DNA of 64,000 nt from assembly GCA_037157565.1 (NCBI GenBank), contig JAZHRO010000022.1, positions 7,936,001 to 8,000,000 of the forward strand, given 5' to 3'. The notes beneath the pieces were generated by a model. That model was not told the origin of the DNA, did not search any database, and was given only the letters and a program-made list of their open reading frames with translations. This document shows, in pieces, positions 45,649 through 57,023 of the stretch (position 1 is the stretch's first letter; each line of letters begins with the position of its first letter). Source of the stretch: Thalassia testudinum (taxonomy: Eukaryota > Streptophyta > Magnoliopsida > Alismatales > Hydrocharitaceae). A program made the position numbers and the translations under genes.

Positions 45649-46529
45649 TTAGATGCCCTTTTCAGAAATTAGATGTCCTAGGACGATCCCCTCAGGCACC
45701 ATAAAGTGGCTCTTTTCCTAGGAAAGAACCAAATTTACATCGATGCAACGCCTGAGTATATGAACCAAGTGCTAGAGGCAATCATCAAATGATGCCCCGA
45801 AAATTGAGAAGTCATCCATGAAGACTTCTAGATAATCACCTACCATATCTGAGAATATGGCAAGCATGCATCGCTGAAAAGTCGTGGGTGCATTACAGAG
45901 ATCGAATGCATCCTTCGAAACGCGTATGTCCCGAAGGGGTAGGTGAACGTGGTCTTCTCTTGGTCCTCTGGATGAATAGCCACTTGGTTATAACCGGAGT
46001 ACCCGTCAAGAAAGCAAAAGAATCGATTTCCTGCTAATTTCTCGAGAATCTGATCAATGAAAGGTAGTGGGAAATGATCCTTCTTCGTAGAGAAATTGAG
46101 TCGTCGGTAATCTATGCAGACTCTCCACGAGTTGGCTATTCAGGTAGGTATGACTTCTCCGATTTCAGTCGTAATAGTGGTGAGCCCTGCTTTTTTAGGC
46201 ACAACTTGGATTGGGCTTACCCAACGACTGTCGGAGATCGGGTAGATGATCCCTGCATCTAACCACTTAATGATCTCCTTTTTCACGACCTCCTGCAGAG
46301 TGGAATTCAAGCGTCTCTGCATCTCACGGGAAGGTCGTGCGCCCTCTTCAGAATAGATACGGTGGGTGCAATAAGAGGGACTTATTCCAGTCAAATCATC
46401 GAGAGTCCAACCAATGGCTCTACGATGTTGCTGGAGAACAATAATCAGACGGGATTCCTGATCAGGCGTGAGCTTGGAATTTATGATCACAGGAAATGTC
46501 TGATTAGAACCCAAAAAGATGTACTTCAA
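45649..46529 (-). pseudogene. G reverse transcriptase
   Basis: RT copies element RNA to DNA. The N-terminal part (46529-46140) has AIGWTLDDLTGISPSYCTHRI and EEVVKKEIIKWLDAGIIYPI-type residues, then SRWVSPIQVVPKK, the typical gypsy RT entry. After a stop at 46140 it continues with VCIDYRRLN, FPLPFIDQ and CFLDGYSGYNQV. A frame change near 45935 follows, then FQRCMLAIFSDM and the catalytic FMDDF at 45809-45823. Further stops occur near 45770, 45720 and 45650. All catalytic blocks are present but split among frames. Confidence 0.92.
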
Positions 46530-46646
46530 ATGGTCGGGAAGAGGTTTGAGTTCGAGGTTATCAGCAGTAGCGGGTGGTTCAGGGTGAGTGTGAGGTTCAA
46601 GGATAGGAGTTATGGTTTTGTCTGAATCAGGGTCTGACTCCTCTAA

Positions 46647-47411
46647 TTACGGTTCAAGGTCTTCTTGTGGTTGATGAGGTATAATTAGGTTATCCTCAAA
46701 TTGTGGTTCATCAACCAAAGCTCCAATATCACAGATTTGTTCAATGACACCACAATTGATTCCTTGCTGGGCCTTAAAGATATCAATTTTGAGAGTCTGG
46801 TTCCCAAATTTCAATTCTATTTGGCCCTCCTCACAATTGATGTTGGCCTTAGCAGTGGCCAAAAATGGCCTCCTTAGAATGATTGGTGTATCCCTAGGGT
46901 TTTTAGGTGTGTCCATGTCTAAGACTATAAAGTCTACAGGGAAATAGAAATCCCTCACCCTTACAATAACATCCTCAAGAATCCCTTTTGGTGACTTAAT
47001 AGATCGATCTGCTAACTGTAGTGTCACCTCAGTTGGTTTTAGCTCAGATTCTTCTAGGTGGTTGAGTAAGGGTGTGGGTATCAAGTTTATGGAAGCACCT
47101 AAGTCTAGCAATGCTCTGTCGAACTGGGTTTCACCTATCTTGCATGAAATTAGGGGAGTGCCTGGGTCTTTTGCCTTGGGTGGGAGTCTACTCAGGATTA
47201 TAGAGTTGGCTTGCTCTGATAATACAATTGGACTCCCACTCTTGGTTCGTGGCTTACGCTGAGGTGTACACACATTCTTTAAGAATCGTGCGTAAGCCGG
47301 TACGTGGCGAATTGCATCCATCAAGGGGATGTTTATTTGGACCTGCTCAAAGAGCTTGACTAGATCCTCCTCAGGATCCACGGGTTTGGTTGTCTTCTTT
47401 CCCTTGGTCAA
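46647..47411 (-). pseudogene. G aspartic protease region
   Basis: The protease matures Gag-Pol. A 254-codon open stretch starts MTKGKKTTKPVDPEEDL. Residues 25-50 (VQINIPLMDAIRHVPAYARF) are the block that precedes protease in Athila-like elements. The catalytic motif is LLDLGASINLIP (Asp at residue 103), the DLGAS form common in this lineage. ILRRPFLATAKANIN is the C-terminal protease block. The stretch stops at 46647 and the RT frame resumes in register at 46529. It is not in the gag frame; a frame change lies near 47505. Confidence 0.9.
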
Positions 47412-47596
47412 GGCCTTGGGAAATGGAACCTTGGTTGGTTCCTCTAGGATAGGTCCAGGTCTTTGATCTGGGACAGGGATAGGAACATCCTGGATTACTG
47501 TCCTAGGGTTTGGGTCACTACCAGGCTTGGAGTGGTCTGGATAAGGTGATCTTGGGTCTCCTTACCACTACGGGTGGTTACAGAATTCAGTCCTAC
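47412..47596 (-). other. G Gag-protease junction
   Basis: The gag frame continues past the stop at 47597 with LNSVTTRSGKET, the plant gypsy junction motif. It changes frame near 47505, after which DQRPGPILEEPTKVPFPKA leads into the protease stretch. Confidence 0.75.
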
Positions 47597-49342
47597 CTAG
47601 TTTTGGTTTGGGGTTGATAGGATGGGTTGCTGCTGATAATTTGCATAGAAAGTTGAGGCCTCCATCCCGTCCGGTGAAGGAATAGAGGGGGCCTGATAAA
47701 TCATGTGTGCTTGGCCTGATTTTGGGTTCATAACATGCCACTGAGTCGGCACGTTATTAGGGTTAGGAAGAGGCTGAGAGGGAAGTGTGCTTGGTTGGCG
47801 AGAATTCGCCAACTGGGCCAGTTGGTTTCGAACTTCTGTGATTTCGTCCTTGTGTTGCTTTTGAATAGTCGCATTCGTTCTCTGAATGTCAGCCAAAGTT
47901 TGAAGGATGAGGGACATTTGGTCTTGGTTTGGCCTGGATAAATAAGTAGGGTTGGGCCGTGGCTGAGGCGGCTGGTAAGGACGAGGTGCTTGTGGACAAG
48001 GATGAAAGGATGGTCTTTGAGTTTGGGAATTCCCCGCCCACTGGAAGTTGGGATGGTTTCGCCATCTAGGATTGTAGGTATTGGAAAATGGGTCATTCTG
48101 GATGGTGTTGAGGTCCTCGCAGGTTTGAGGAACCTCAGAAATGTCAGAGAATGGGGAAGTAGAGTTCCCCCGACAGGAATAGAAAGGATCGGAGGTTCCT
48201 CCAGTCCTAGAGTCAGATGAGGATGGATACGAGTCCATCCCAGGAGAAGGTCGGTGGAGAATGTTTTGCACAGTCTCCTGTGCAGAAGGAGGCTGTGTAA
48301 AGGAGTTTTGCGCAGAGGTGGCTCGCTGCAAGTGCTGAGTGAACTCATCCACCTTCTTCTCAATGATAGAGACCTTGTCTAATCTACGAGCCATTAATTC
48401 CAGATCGACTGATGCAGACAGGTCCTATGTTTCATGTGCTCCCCTAATGTTCGTTGCTGCGCGGGTATTCATCCTGTCGAATAGTCCCATGGAGTCATTA
48501 TTGATAGAGTTCTCACACATGTTTTCGAGAATCTCCCACACGGTGTCCTCATGTTGACCCATGATATTTCCTCCGCAGGTTGCATTGACGAACAGCCTAA
48601 TATCCTCACGGAGTCCCTGGTAAAAAGATTGGACTTGTTCCCATTTAGGAACTCCATGATGGGGGCACTTTCTCATGAGATCTTGCAAATGATCCCATGC
48701 CTCATGAAGAGGTTCTCTCGTTTGCTGGGTGAAATGAGTAATTTGATGGCGCAAGGCATTGGTCCGACCAATGGGGAAGAACTTCTTTAGAAACTCGGAT
48801 TGAAGTTCCTCCCATTTGTTGATCGTCTAGGTCTGAGTTTGATACCAATGAGTGGCCTTGTCCATAAGGGAGAAAGAGAACATCTTCATAAGGAGAATAT
48901 CCCGATTTTGTGCATTTGACCCGAAAGTCTGGGCCAGATGCTTTAACTGTTTAATGTGCTGGAAGGGATCTTCAGAATTAAGCCCATGGAATTTAGGAAT
49001 AGCATGAATCATGTTGGGCTTGAGTTTAGAATCAGGTCCTCTAGTTGGGATTCTAACTCGAGGCTCAATGGCCACCGCAGCAGGATTATAGTGATCTCGC
49101 ATCATGGGATGCTGCGATGGGTGCATGAAGTTCTGGAAGTGGTCATTGAGTTGCTGGAGCTGGTGCTCTAGATTGTTCTCTTCCTCAATTGGCTGAGCCA
49201 TTGTGGAAGAAGGAGGTGAGTTGGGTTCAGAATCGGAGGAAAGGTCTATGTGAAGAGTTGGTTGCACATGCAAGGGTACCGAGGCTCGGTCTCGAGGAGA
49301 GTGAATTTCTAAAGGAGGTTTCAAGGACCTCCTACTAAACAT
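47597..49342 (-). pseudogene. gag: G Gag polyprotein
   Basis: Gag forms the particle. The single frame from ATG 49342 to 47597 is 582 codons with two in-frame stops (48827 and 48425). Residues ~110-290 are the retrotransposon Gag domain: FHGLNSEDPFQHIKQL, MFSFSLMDKATHWYQ, then past the stop KKFFPIGRTNALRHQI, EPLHEAWDHLQDLMRKCP and WEQVQSFYQGLRED. The C-terminal third is Pro/Gln/Asn rich (RPYQPPQPRPNPTY) with a short helical segment (LQTLADIQRTNATIQKQ). No CCHC zinc knuckle is visible. The N-terminus has LHIDLSSDSEPNSPPSS, acidic and Ser-rich. The start is supported by an open 5' leader with no better upstream ATG in frame. Confidence 0.9.
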
Positions 49343-50265
49343 ACACTGATGGAGAGGATGAGTTTAGCAGGTACTGGACCCAATCGAGACACCCAAAATG
49401 TTGGGTGACTATAGAGGTTCGGGGCGGATGGACCCCTTGATCAGAAAGTCATCCACTTGAGAATTACCTGGGCAGCTAGAGAGGGTGAGTCCCGCGAAGA
49501 CCCCTACACGGTAGAGTGCCCCCATGGGTTACAGGGTTTCCCCCACCCGACCTCTCTTGTCACTGAGATTCTAGGTAGACCAAAATGGGGACCTTGACCT
49601 CTTAAGTCTACCACTTTTAGTTAGGATCAAGGTGCTTAGGGTTTGCACTTGAACTTTAGCCTTTTGAGTGCAAAGAGTGACCTAAGTTGAAGGTTGGTTG
49701 ACTTAGGAGATCAACTTCACCTATTAGTTCCTTTGAGAGCTTATTAGGTCTTGTCTTTTAGGGTTCAAGTGTTTTTAAGAGCCAAATTGGTTAAGGTTTT
49801 TGAATAGGTGCTTTCAGACAATGGCTTGGGCACACCTCCTTTGGGAATTTTCCTTTCTTGCTTAGAAAAGTGTGTCTCTAAAAACCCTAGTTTTTGAACC
49901 TTATATTGGCTCTACTTGGTCCAGTTAGTTGCCTTTAGATTGGGTAATTAGGGCTCAAGCAAGAAGGTTTTAGCCCTAAATACCTTTAATGGATGTACAG
50001 ATAAAATATGTTGAAATTGAAAATAGGCAACTCTTGTGGTTTACTAAGTATAAAAGACAAGTTATTCCTAGATATCTTTTTCTTTTTCTTCCACTTGAAA
50101 ATTTAGGGGTTTAAATGAGAGGATAGAAAATTACCTGCCCTTGGCGTGGTTGTTGTGCAGCTACGTGTTTTCCTCTTGATTTCCTGTGCTTGCACAACAA
50201 AAGAGAAGAGATTAGTCAATAGAAAGTCAAAAATTGTGAATTAATAGCTTCTAGAATAGCCATTG
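49343..50265 (-). other. G untranslated leader
   Basis: Non-coding stretch between primer site and gag. No convincing small gene. On the plus strand a pair of AAGTTGA/AACTT-rich segments at 49640-49760 could fold, but I cannot assign a role. Confidence 0.6.
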
Positions 50266-50284
50266 CTCCCTGGCAACGGCGCCA
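50266..50284 (-). other. G primer binding site (tRNA-Asp)
   Basis: Minus strand TGGCGCCGTTGCCAGGGAG matches the tRNA-Asp 3'-end complement with one difference over the first 17 bases. Five bases (GTTTT) separate it from the LTR. Confidence 0.93.
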
Positions 50285-50289
50285 AAAAC

Positions 50290-53018
50290 TGGTGGCGTTT
50301 CTTGTTGATGTTATTATATGCGTTGTAGTATATTACAAGAACGGTTACTAGTCTAATATGATTTATTACTCGGAATAGAAAATTTCCCAAGGTTGAACTC
50401 AGGGAGCAAACTAAAATTCCAGAAGCATATAAATTCACAATATAATGTTTTACCAAAAAAAGTAAGTCAAAAGAGAGAAAGAGAGAGAGATTGGCTTTTT
50501 CTTCTTTTCTTTCTTCTTTTCTCCTTCTCTGCTGAGTCCTTCTTTCTTTCTTCTCTGTGTCTTCTTCTCTTTTCTTTCTTTTCTTTTTCTTTTTTTTTCT
50601 GCTACTGAGTCCTTCTTCTTTTCTTTTCTTCTGCTGCTGAGTCCTTCGTCTTCCTTTTTCTCAGCAGCGGCTGACTCTCCTTCTCTTTCACCGTCGTCTG
50701 ATTCAGCACTCAAACGACTTAACGGCTCAGTTGCTACGGTGCCGCTCCTCTTTTCCCTCATCTCCCTTTCTTCCTTTCTTCTTCCGCCTGCTTCTTCTAT
50801 TCTTCTTCCCTTTTCCTTGCAACTAAGTCTTAGCCGCTCCTCTTCTCCTTTCTTCCTTCCTGCGAGCACACACACACATTAGAGCAAAACCTACCCTACC
50901 CCTTCCCCGCATCTCTCTCTCTCTGGATCTCTCTTTGGAAAGCTCTCCCAGAGCCGGGTAATCGGATCTGGTCGCGTGCTCGAGTCCAGGTGCACTGGCG
51001 TGGGTGGTGCATGAGGAGTGCACAAGCAGGATAGTCGGGTTGGGTCACCAGGTCCGCGTGGGTAGTGCCGCGGATGAGGCATGTGAATAGGTGAGGGACC
51101 TCACCCCTGTGTGACTTGAGGCGAATAGCCTCAGTCACTTTTTCCCTTTATACTGGTGCAGGCACGTGTCGACTTCCGAGGTGGGACTAAAGTCCCACTT
51201 GCATCGTCGTGCGTCTGCAGGAGGAAGGCTCGACCAATTGGGGCAGCGGCAGAGGCCTTCAACCCCAATTGCGAGCCTGAGTGTGTGCGTGAGGGCGTTC
51301 CGTAGCTGCTGGACCTGGGGGCCTGGGGCGCTGTAGCCTGGAGTAGCTCGCGAAGCAGCTTCAACCTGCTCGTCAATGGCGGCGAGCCCTTGGAACTTGA
51401 AGGTACTAAAACGGCCGCGCGACCAAGTTAAAAAAAACTCAGGGAGCTTCACCGGAGTGTGGCGAAGGCAGTGCGGGGGCTGGCGAGACGCGAGCGTGCC
51501 TGTGGCTATGCACCTAGGGCACACTGCGCGTGTGAAAGTGGGTGCGTTCGGGGGTTGTACAGAGTGTGCAGGGTGACGGATGGAGTAGGGGAATCACTAG
51601 AGTGGAGTGAGGGGTAGCTAGAGATTGTTGGTGAGGGGTGGAAAGGTCTGTGGAAGTGGGGCGATCTCGTCGGAGATGGTAGCGGAAGCGAGGAAGATGG
51701 TGATGGTCAGTGACGGTCCGTGGGTTGAAAGAGTAAATTAGGAAGGGGGAAATAACAGGGAGAGTAAGGAGAAGAATTTCTACCTACTTAGTTGATGAAG
51801 GGGGAGAGGGAGACTGCCTGGCGCATGCTTGCCGGAGCTGAGGACGAAGGTGCCCTGGGGAGGAGTAACGACGACAAAGAAGAGATCTGAGGACGCCAGC
51901 TGGTGCGGCCTAGCGTGGGACGACGAGGCAGAGTAGGCTCTGTTGCAGGTATGGTAGCAGAGCGATGAGGAGGAGGAGGAGAGTTCGCCGGAAGCTTAGG
52001 CAATCTGACCGGAGAGAGAGGAGATGAAAGAGAGGGGGTTTCTCGGCCAGAAGTAGCTTGAAGTAGACGACAGACCCTGCCGCTCCTTATAAAGGCATTG
52101 GCGAGGGGAGATGCATGAGACAGCGGCGTGGAGGAGCTGCCAGAAGTGGCCGGAGATGGAGACCCATGCCTTTTGTGCATTCGCACGAGGCATGGGTGGT
52201 TGCAGGGCAAGGTAGGGGGTTCCTGTGAAAGAGGACGACGTAGGGAACCCCCCGTTCATTCCTGAGAACGGGCACCATGCCCTGCGTGGTGCCATCCTCC
52301 GCGCAAGGTCGCCGGAGGCATGGCGCTGCTCAGAATGGTAGGGAGGACTGTTCTGCAAAGAACGACGAGAAAGATAGGGGGCAATGTGTAAGGGTTTCAA
52401 AAGATAAAGGTCAAAAAGTAATTCAAGAGGACCAATTTGTAAAGTCGGTCAAGATGGTCTTTTCTTAGGCTCAAGTTTTTATACCAGCCTAATTGGAACT
52501 TAAGGATTTTAATGGTGAAATTTTATTTTAGGTTTGACCACGTTTGACCAATCAATTTGTGCAAAAACCCAAATTAAGTGATAAATTAGGCATGGTTCTT
52601 AATTTAGGTCAAAATAGGTTGCAAAGGCAAAATTGAAGGTTCTAGATCCTATGGAATATTTTTCTATGAATTTTAGAGGGTTTAGTTAAATTTTATCCTA
52701 CCTCAAACCTCATGAATTAAAGCAGATTTATTTTTAGGATTACAGGATGTCATTTAATTCGTAGAAGTTGCTATAATCCTTTTCATATCAGATCATCCCA
52801 CTTCCTTCCTTATTAAACTTATTTGACCTGTGTTTGGACCCTTAGATATCCTTTTTGTGTACTGCATTGGTAAAATTACAGTTTTACCCCTTATGATTTA
52901 TTTTATCCTTTGATTCAGAGTTCTCTGAATTAGGCCTATCATTAGGTTTTGTAGGAGCTTTTTCACACTTATTTAGATCAAATTGTGCTAGTTAGGGTTC
53001 ATGATGAGGCTCTCATCA
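50290..53018 (-). repeat. G 5' LTR (2729 bp)
   Basis: Opens (minus strand) TGATGAGAGCCTCATCATG and ends GCCACCA. Candidate TATA boxes on the minus strand are TATAAAGG at 51145-51152 and TTATAAGG at about 52084-52094. It is followed on the plus strand by ACCAT (53019-53023). Confidence 0.95.
51145..51152 (-). promoter_or_regulatory. Candidate TATA box in the G 5' LTR
   Basis: Minus strand CCAGTATAAAGGGAAAAAG; the same sequence occurs in the 3' LTR near 40295. It could set the transcription start of G. Confidence 0.4.
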
Positions 53019-53475
53019 ACCATTGAATTAGGCACACAAGTGATTACCTAATCTGATTTCTACTCAATTATGTGTTGATGGGTGTACCGGTTCCGAAGAT
53101 CGGGTTACCAGTTGAGTATGAAGAATCAGAAGACGTTGTGTACTTCTGTGGAATTATTTTTTAGATTTTTTTATAAGCAAAGGGTGAGGTGGGTGGAGGT
53201 GACAAGCAAACAACCAAACTAAGGCTAGGGTTTATGAGAGCTCCTAGGTTAATTAGGGTTTATGTTATTAAGTGATGGAATGAAAACTAATGGGTGGGAG
53301 GTGGGGTATACTTATAGACCCTTCAACTGCACTTTACTCCAATCTACCACTTTTGCCCGCTTCGAGAGAGTACCTGCAATCACAATAAGAAAGGAAAGAA
53401 GTGAGGTAAAAGATAAGTAAGGCAGGAAAACATAAGAAATCAAAGGGCATTGCCTCTCTGGTAACGGCACCATAA
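53019..53475 (-). other. A3 leader start and primer binding site
   Basis: Begins with the right G target copy ACCAT. It matches A2 12974-13430 in reverse, including the CAG/GTACTC donor-like site (minus strand, near 53374). Primer site at 53453-53472 (minus strand TGGTGCCGTTACCAGAGAGG), three bases from the LTR. Confidence 0.82.
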
Positions 53476-54164
53476 TGATGTAGCAAAAATTCGTTGAGAA
53501 AAGATTTGAGTTTTGAAAACCCTATCGTCGTAGAACAACTTGCAAGAAAATCCGTCAATCCGATAATTTTTTACTGAAACTCAAAATGAGTCTCGGGTCG
53601 AACACAGGGAGGCTAAGTCGATTTGAAATTCACAGTTATATTTGTTTGTAATTTTTATTTATAAACAAAACATTCACAATGATCGCTATTTACTTGCAAT
53701 ATAAACACTAAAACCAGAGAAAGAGATATATATATATAGAGAAAAAAGAAACTTTTATACTAAAAATAATGTCATTACAACTACAATTAGAAAGCAGGAA
53801 ATCTAATCTTGAAAGCGATAAAGAGAAGGGGTGAGAAGTTATCCTCCTCGACGACTGCTTGGAGGAAGAGCCAGACGGACATCACCTGAAGGAGAGCGAA
53901 GACGGAGGATGAAGGATAGATAGAGAAGAACCAGAGGTGAGGCAGGGTGTCGGCATCACGGGATCCACTTCCATAATAGGGGTGAGAAGATGACTGGCGA
54001 TAGCTTCGCGAAGGGGATGAGAGGTGGAAAAATTTGTATTTTTACTCTAGTGGAGCTTGCTGTAGCTTGGGAGTACTAGAGTGAGCTTTAGAACTTGAGT
54101 TCTTAGCTCTTAGAGAGGGAGAGAGATGATGGAAGGGATGGATCAAATGAAGGGAATATGGGCT

Positions 54165-54175
54165 CCTTTTATAAG
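54165..54175 (-). promoter_or_regulatory. TATA box, A3 5' LTR
   Basis: Minus strand CTTATAAAAGG, same relative position as TATAAAAAGG in A2. Confidence 0.65.
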
Positions 54176-54439
54176 CTTTTGAAAGGGGATATTTTGGTAA
54201 AAATACAAAGGAAAACATGGGCCTTAATGGCACCCACGTTCCCACATTCATGCACGTCACTCATCACTTCCCACGTTACATGTAGAGAAATAAAATCCCA
54301 TGCACATGCCTCTTCAATGCATGGAACAAATCCACATGCAAGGAAAATGCATGGAGGTCTCCCACTTCAAGTTGCCTCAAGTGGATGACCATGCCTCAAT
54401 TGGCATGCAAAGTGGAATTGGAGAGGGAATTGGGGGTCC

Positions 54440-54501
54440 CCAAGACTCGAACTCGCAACCTCCATGAAAGATAGAGTGCTTGACCAATGTGCTACGGCTC
54501 C
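54440..54501 (-). other. tRNA-like module in the A3 5' LTR
   Basis: Minus strand begins GGAGCCGTAGCACATTGG. A-box-like TAGCACATTGGTCAAGC is followed by a 5-bp stem with a 7-base loop (CTCTA and TGGAG around TCTTTCA, an anticodon-arm shape). Then comes B-box-like GCGAGTTCGAGTCTTGG. The acceptor stem does not close, so it is not a functional tRNA gene. Confidence 0.6.
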
Positions 54502-55100
54502 TGGATCGTCAAGTGGATGAATTCATGGTCCAACGCTCAAGGCCATTGGATTTTCATCCAACAGTGGGAAGGGAAGGCCATCCATGGATGAGGGGAGGCT
54601 ATGGTTGGTCCATGGGCAGCCTGGATGATGCCATGTGGTGTGATCTGGGTCATTCGTCTTTTGCTCATAGGTGGTGTCACAGATGTTGGATTGGACTGAT
54701 TCTCATGCCCCTAGGCTGCGATCGTCAATCCGAACCCATCCGTGCGGTTGGATTTTTCATCTGAGGTATGGATTTTACACCACCTTGTCCCCTGGCCTCT
54801 AATCTTCCTCGAACTACATCTGATGTTACAGAAGTCTGATCGGGGCAATCTCAGAGGAGTTGGACTCCGATCGTCGCCCTGACCAAATCTGTATGATTAG
54901 ATCTTCAATCTGAAGCCCTGATAAATATTGTCCTATTTCCTAACCACAAAAAGGGAGAATTAACCTAAAATTTATACAATCTAACCTAAATACATGATGA
55001 TGCATGTTATGCAATATTTATAATGCATGATGCACTTATACGCCTAAGAACACATATAAATTGATAGTTTATGTGACATAGATGTGTCTACGTTAGATAT

Positions 55101-55494
55101 CATACCAGAACCTTTAGGTCAGGAGGCCTGACTTGAAGTACTAAATGGCGATGGCATCATAAGGCCTCTTGCATTTAAAGTATTGAGTCTAAAACTGGTC
55201 TAGATATGGCCAAAAGGACTCATTTCTTCACTACCGGACCTTCGACAACCTCTTTGGGTTATCTCTAATCCTCTATTATCCTATGAAATATTGGCATAAC
55301 TTATCTGTCAGCTCTTGGAAGCAAGTAATCTTCCCAGCCAGCAGTTCATTGAATAACTCGTGGGCCATACTAGATAGATACAATGGGAACACTCAACAGA
55401 GTACCCTATTAAGGTAGCCATGATCGAGCATCATTTGGTAGTAGCTCCCCACAAAGGTACTAGCATCCACCGTTCCGTCATATTAGGCCATGAC
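55101..55494 (-). pseudogene. H: Gag relic, main part
   Basis: On the minus strand from about 55490: YDGTVDASTFVGSYYQMML, a stop where a Cys-x-Val-Phe-Pro block stands (VFPLYLSSMAHELFNELL), then KITCFQELTDKLCQYFIG. This is the order of the retrotransposon Gag domain (YDG, FP.L...A..WF..L, SF..L...F). In-frame stops are frequent. It continues across A3 into 25900-26092. Only about 590 bases survive. Confidence 0.65.
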
Positions 55495-56275
55495 TAATGA
55501 GAAACTCATCATGGCTCCTAATTATCATTAATTAGATATTTTCCCTAGCTAATTAACTAGGAATACATGAAATATAAGGTTAATTATACCATAAGGGTTA
55601 AATAGTAAGGACCTGCAAAATAAGTTAAAAATACATAATTAAGGTTCAATTAATATTAATAATAATTTAATTAATAATTAGGACTCAATTCATAATCATT
55701 TAGTTATATATTAAGTATTTAATTAATTTAAAGACTTAAGTATGTAATTAACTTAATTAATCGTATCATTTAAATAAATATAGCTAAAAAGGACAAAAAC
55801 ATAATTTCAAGGCATAAATATGATAGTTACATTATTTATGATTATATATAAAAGTTAAAAAAGAAATAAATTAAAATAAGCCTTAAAAGTCACTATTTAA
55901 GTTTAAGTCCTTAACTTCTATTTCACTTGAGCTCTTCCTATTTCAAATAGGTCCTTTTTATTGCAAAAATACTCCTGCGTACATTGTCTTCTTCAACCTC
56001 TCTTCTTCAGCCATGGACGGTGCACGATGTCCGGTGTCCGTACCTTGCGATCACTGTCGATCCAGCATTGTTCAGCCATTGCCATTACCTTCCAGCCTTA
56101 TCTCACCTCCCTCTACACATCAGACAGACCGAATTTCATGGAAATCCTAATTGACTTAGGCGACTAAGGTTACCGATGTCGAAGACGTCGGTGGTTAGGG
56201 TGAACCCAAACACTATTCTATCTCAATACAACCCCCTTTACCCCCATCTCTGCTATAAATATCCCATAGGACCGC
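55495..56275 (+). repeat. C1: LTR-like repeat, first copy
   Basis: Starts TAATGAGAAACTCATCATGG (TG probably changed to TA), is very AT-rich, then C-rich, and stops 20 bases after a TATA-like CTATAAATA (56253-56261). It is repeated by C2 immediately after. Orientation follows the TATA-like site. It resembles the first part of an LTR ending shortly after the promoter. Confidence 0.6.
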
Positions 56276-57023
56276 TGATGAGAGACTCATTATGGCTCTT
56301 AATTATCATTAATTATCTATTTCTCATAGCTAATTATCTAAGAATATACTAAATACAGGGTTAATTATAATATAGGGGTTAAACAGCAAGGACTTGCAAA
56401 AATAAGTTAAAAATATGAAATTAAAGATCAATTAATCTAAATAATAATTTAATTAATAATTAGGACTCAATTCATAATTATTTATCTATATATTAAGTAT
56501 TTAATTTAACTTAATTAATTTTAAGATCTAAGTATGTAATTAACTTAATTAATTATCACTTAAATAAATATAGCTACAAAGGGGAAAAACATAATTTCAA
56601 GGCATAATATGTTATTTACATTATTTATGATGATATAGAAAATGTTGAAAAAAGAAATAAATTAAATAGGTCATAAAAGTCACTATTTACGTTTCAGTCC
56701 CTAACTTTCATTTCATTTAAGTCCTTTTTATTCAAATAGGTCCTTTTTATTACACAAATGCCCCTGTACACATCTTCTTCAACCTTTCTTCTTTAGTCGT
56801 GGATGGTTGAGGACGTTTGGTGTCCATACTCCCTGATCACCACCAATCCCACGTCGTTAGGCTATTGTCGTTACCATCTAACTTCATCTCACCTCCCTCT
56901 CCACATCCGATGGGTCGGATTTGCCTCTAATCCTACTTAGACTAGTTGACTAAGCTCACTGATGTCGGAGATGACGCTGGTGGATAGGTTGAATCTAGCC
57001 TATTTCCCGTCCAAGTACAACCT
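56276..57023 (+). repeat. C2: LTR-like repeat, second copy, right end cut
   Basis: Starts TGATGAGAGACTCATTATGG and follows C1 in order to CAAGTACAACC at about 57022, where A4 begins. The TATA-like end of C1 is missing. Confidence 0.6.

Larger units (their letters stand above)
39397..53018 (-). mobile_element. G: Athila-like Ty3/gypsy retrotransposon (13,622 bp), structurally complete
   Basis: LTRs at 39397-42155 (3') and 50290-53018 (5'), both TG...CA, flanked by perfect ACCAT. The primer site matches tRNA-Asp and the polypurine tract is AGGCATGGGGGTA. Gag, protease, RT, RNase H and integrase occur in that order on the minus strand, all carrying stops or frameshifts, so the element is dead. 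Very long LTRs, the tRNA-Asp primer and the long region between integrase and the 3' LTR point to the Athila lineage; a tree of RT would settle it. It is inserted in the A3 leader. Confidence 0.95.
26093..55095 (-). mobile_element. A3: non-autonomous Ty3/gypsy element, family A, split by B1/B2 and G
   Basis: Perfect GATAT duplications at 26088-26092 and 55096-55100 bound the element. Its 3' LTR is in two pieces (26093-26437 and 33763-34077). The internal region is 34078-39396 plus 53024-53475, and the 5' LTR is 53476-55095. B1/B2 (26438-33762) lie in the 3' LTR and element G (39397-53018) in the leader. Without G the internal region is 5771 bp, longer than A2 (4219 bp) by almost exactly two ~775 bp repeat units. 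Confidence 0.88.
53476..55095 (-). repeat. A3 5' LTR (1620 bp)
   Basis: On the minus strand it opens TAACGTAGACACATC (TG changed to TA) and ends GCTACATCA. TATA box at 54165-54175 and tRNA-like module at 54440-54501. Followed by GATAT (55096-55100). Confidence 0.9.

Noticed and set aside
54440..54501. Functional tRNA gene
   Set aside because: No closing acceptor stem and weak T-arm pairing; kept only as a tRNA-like module.
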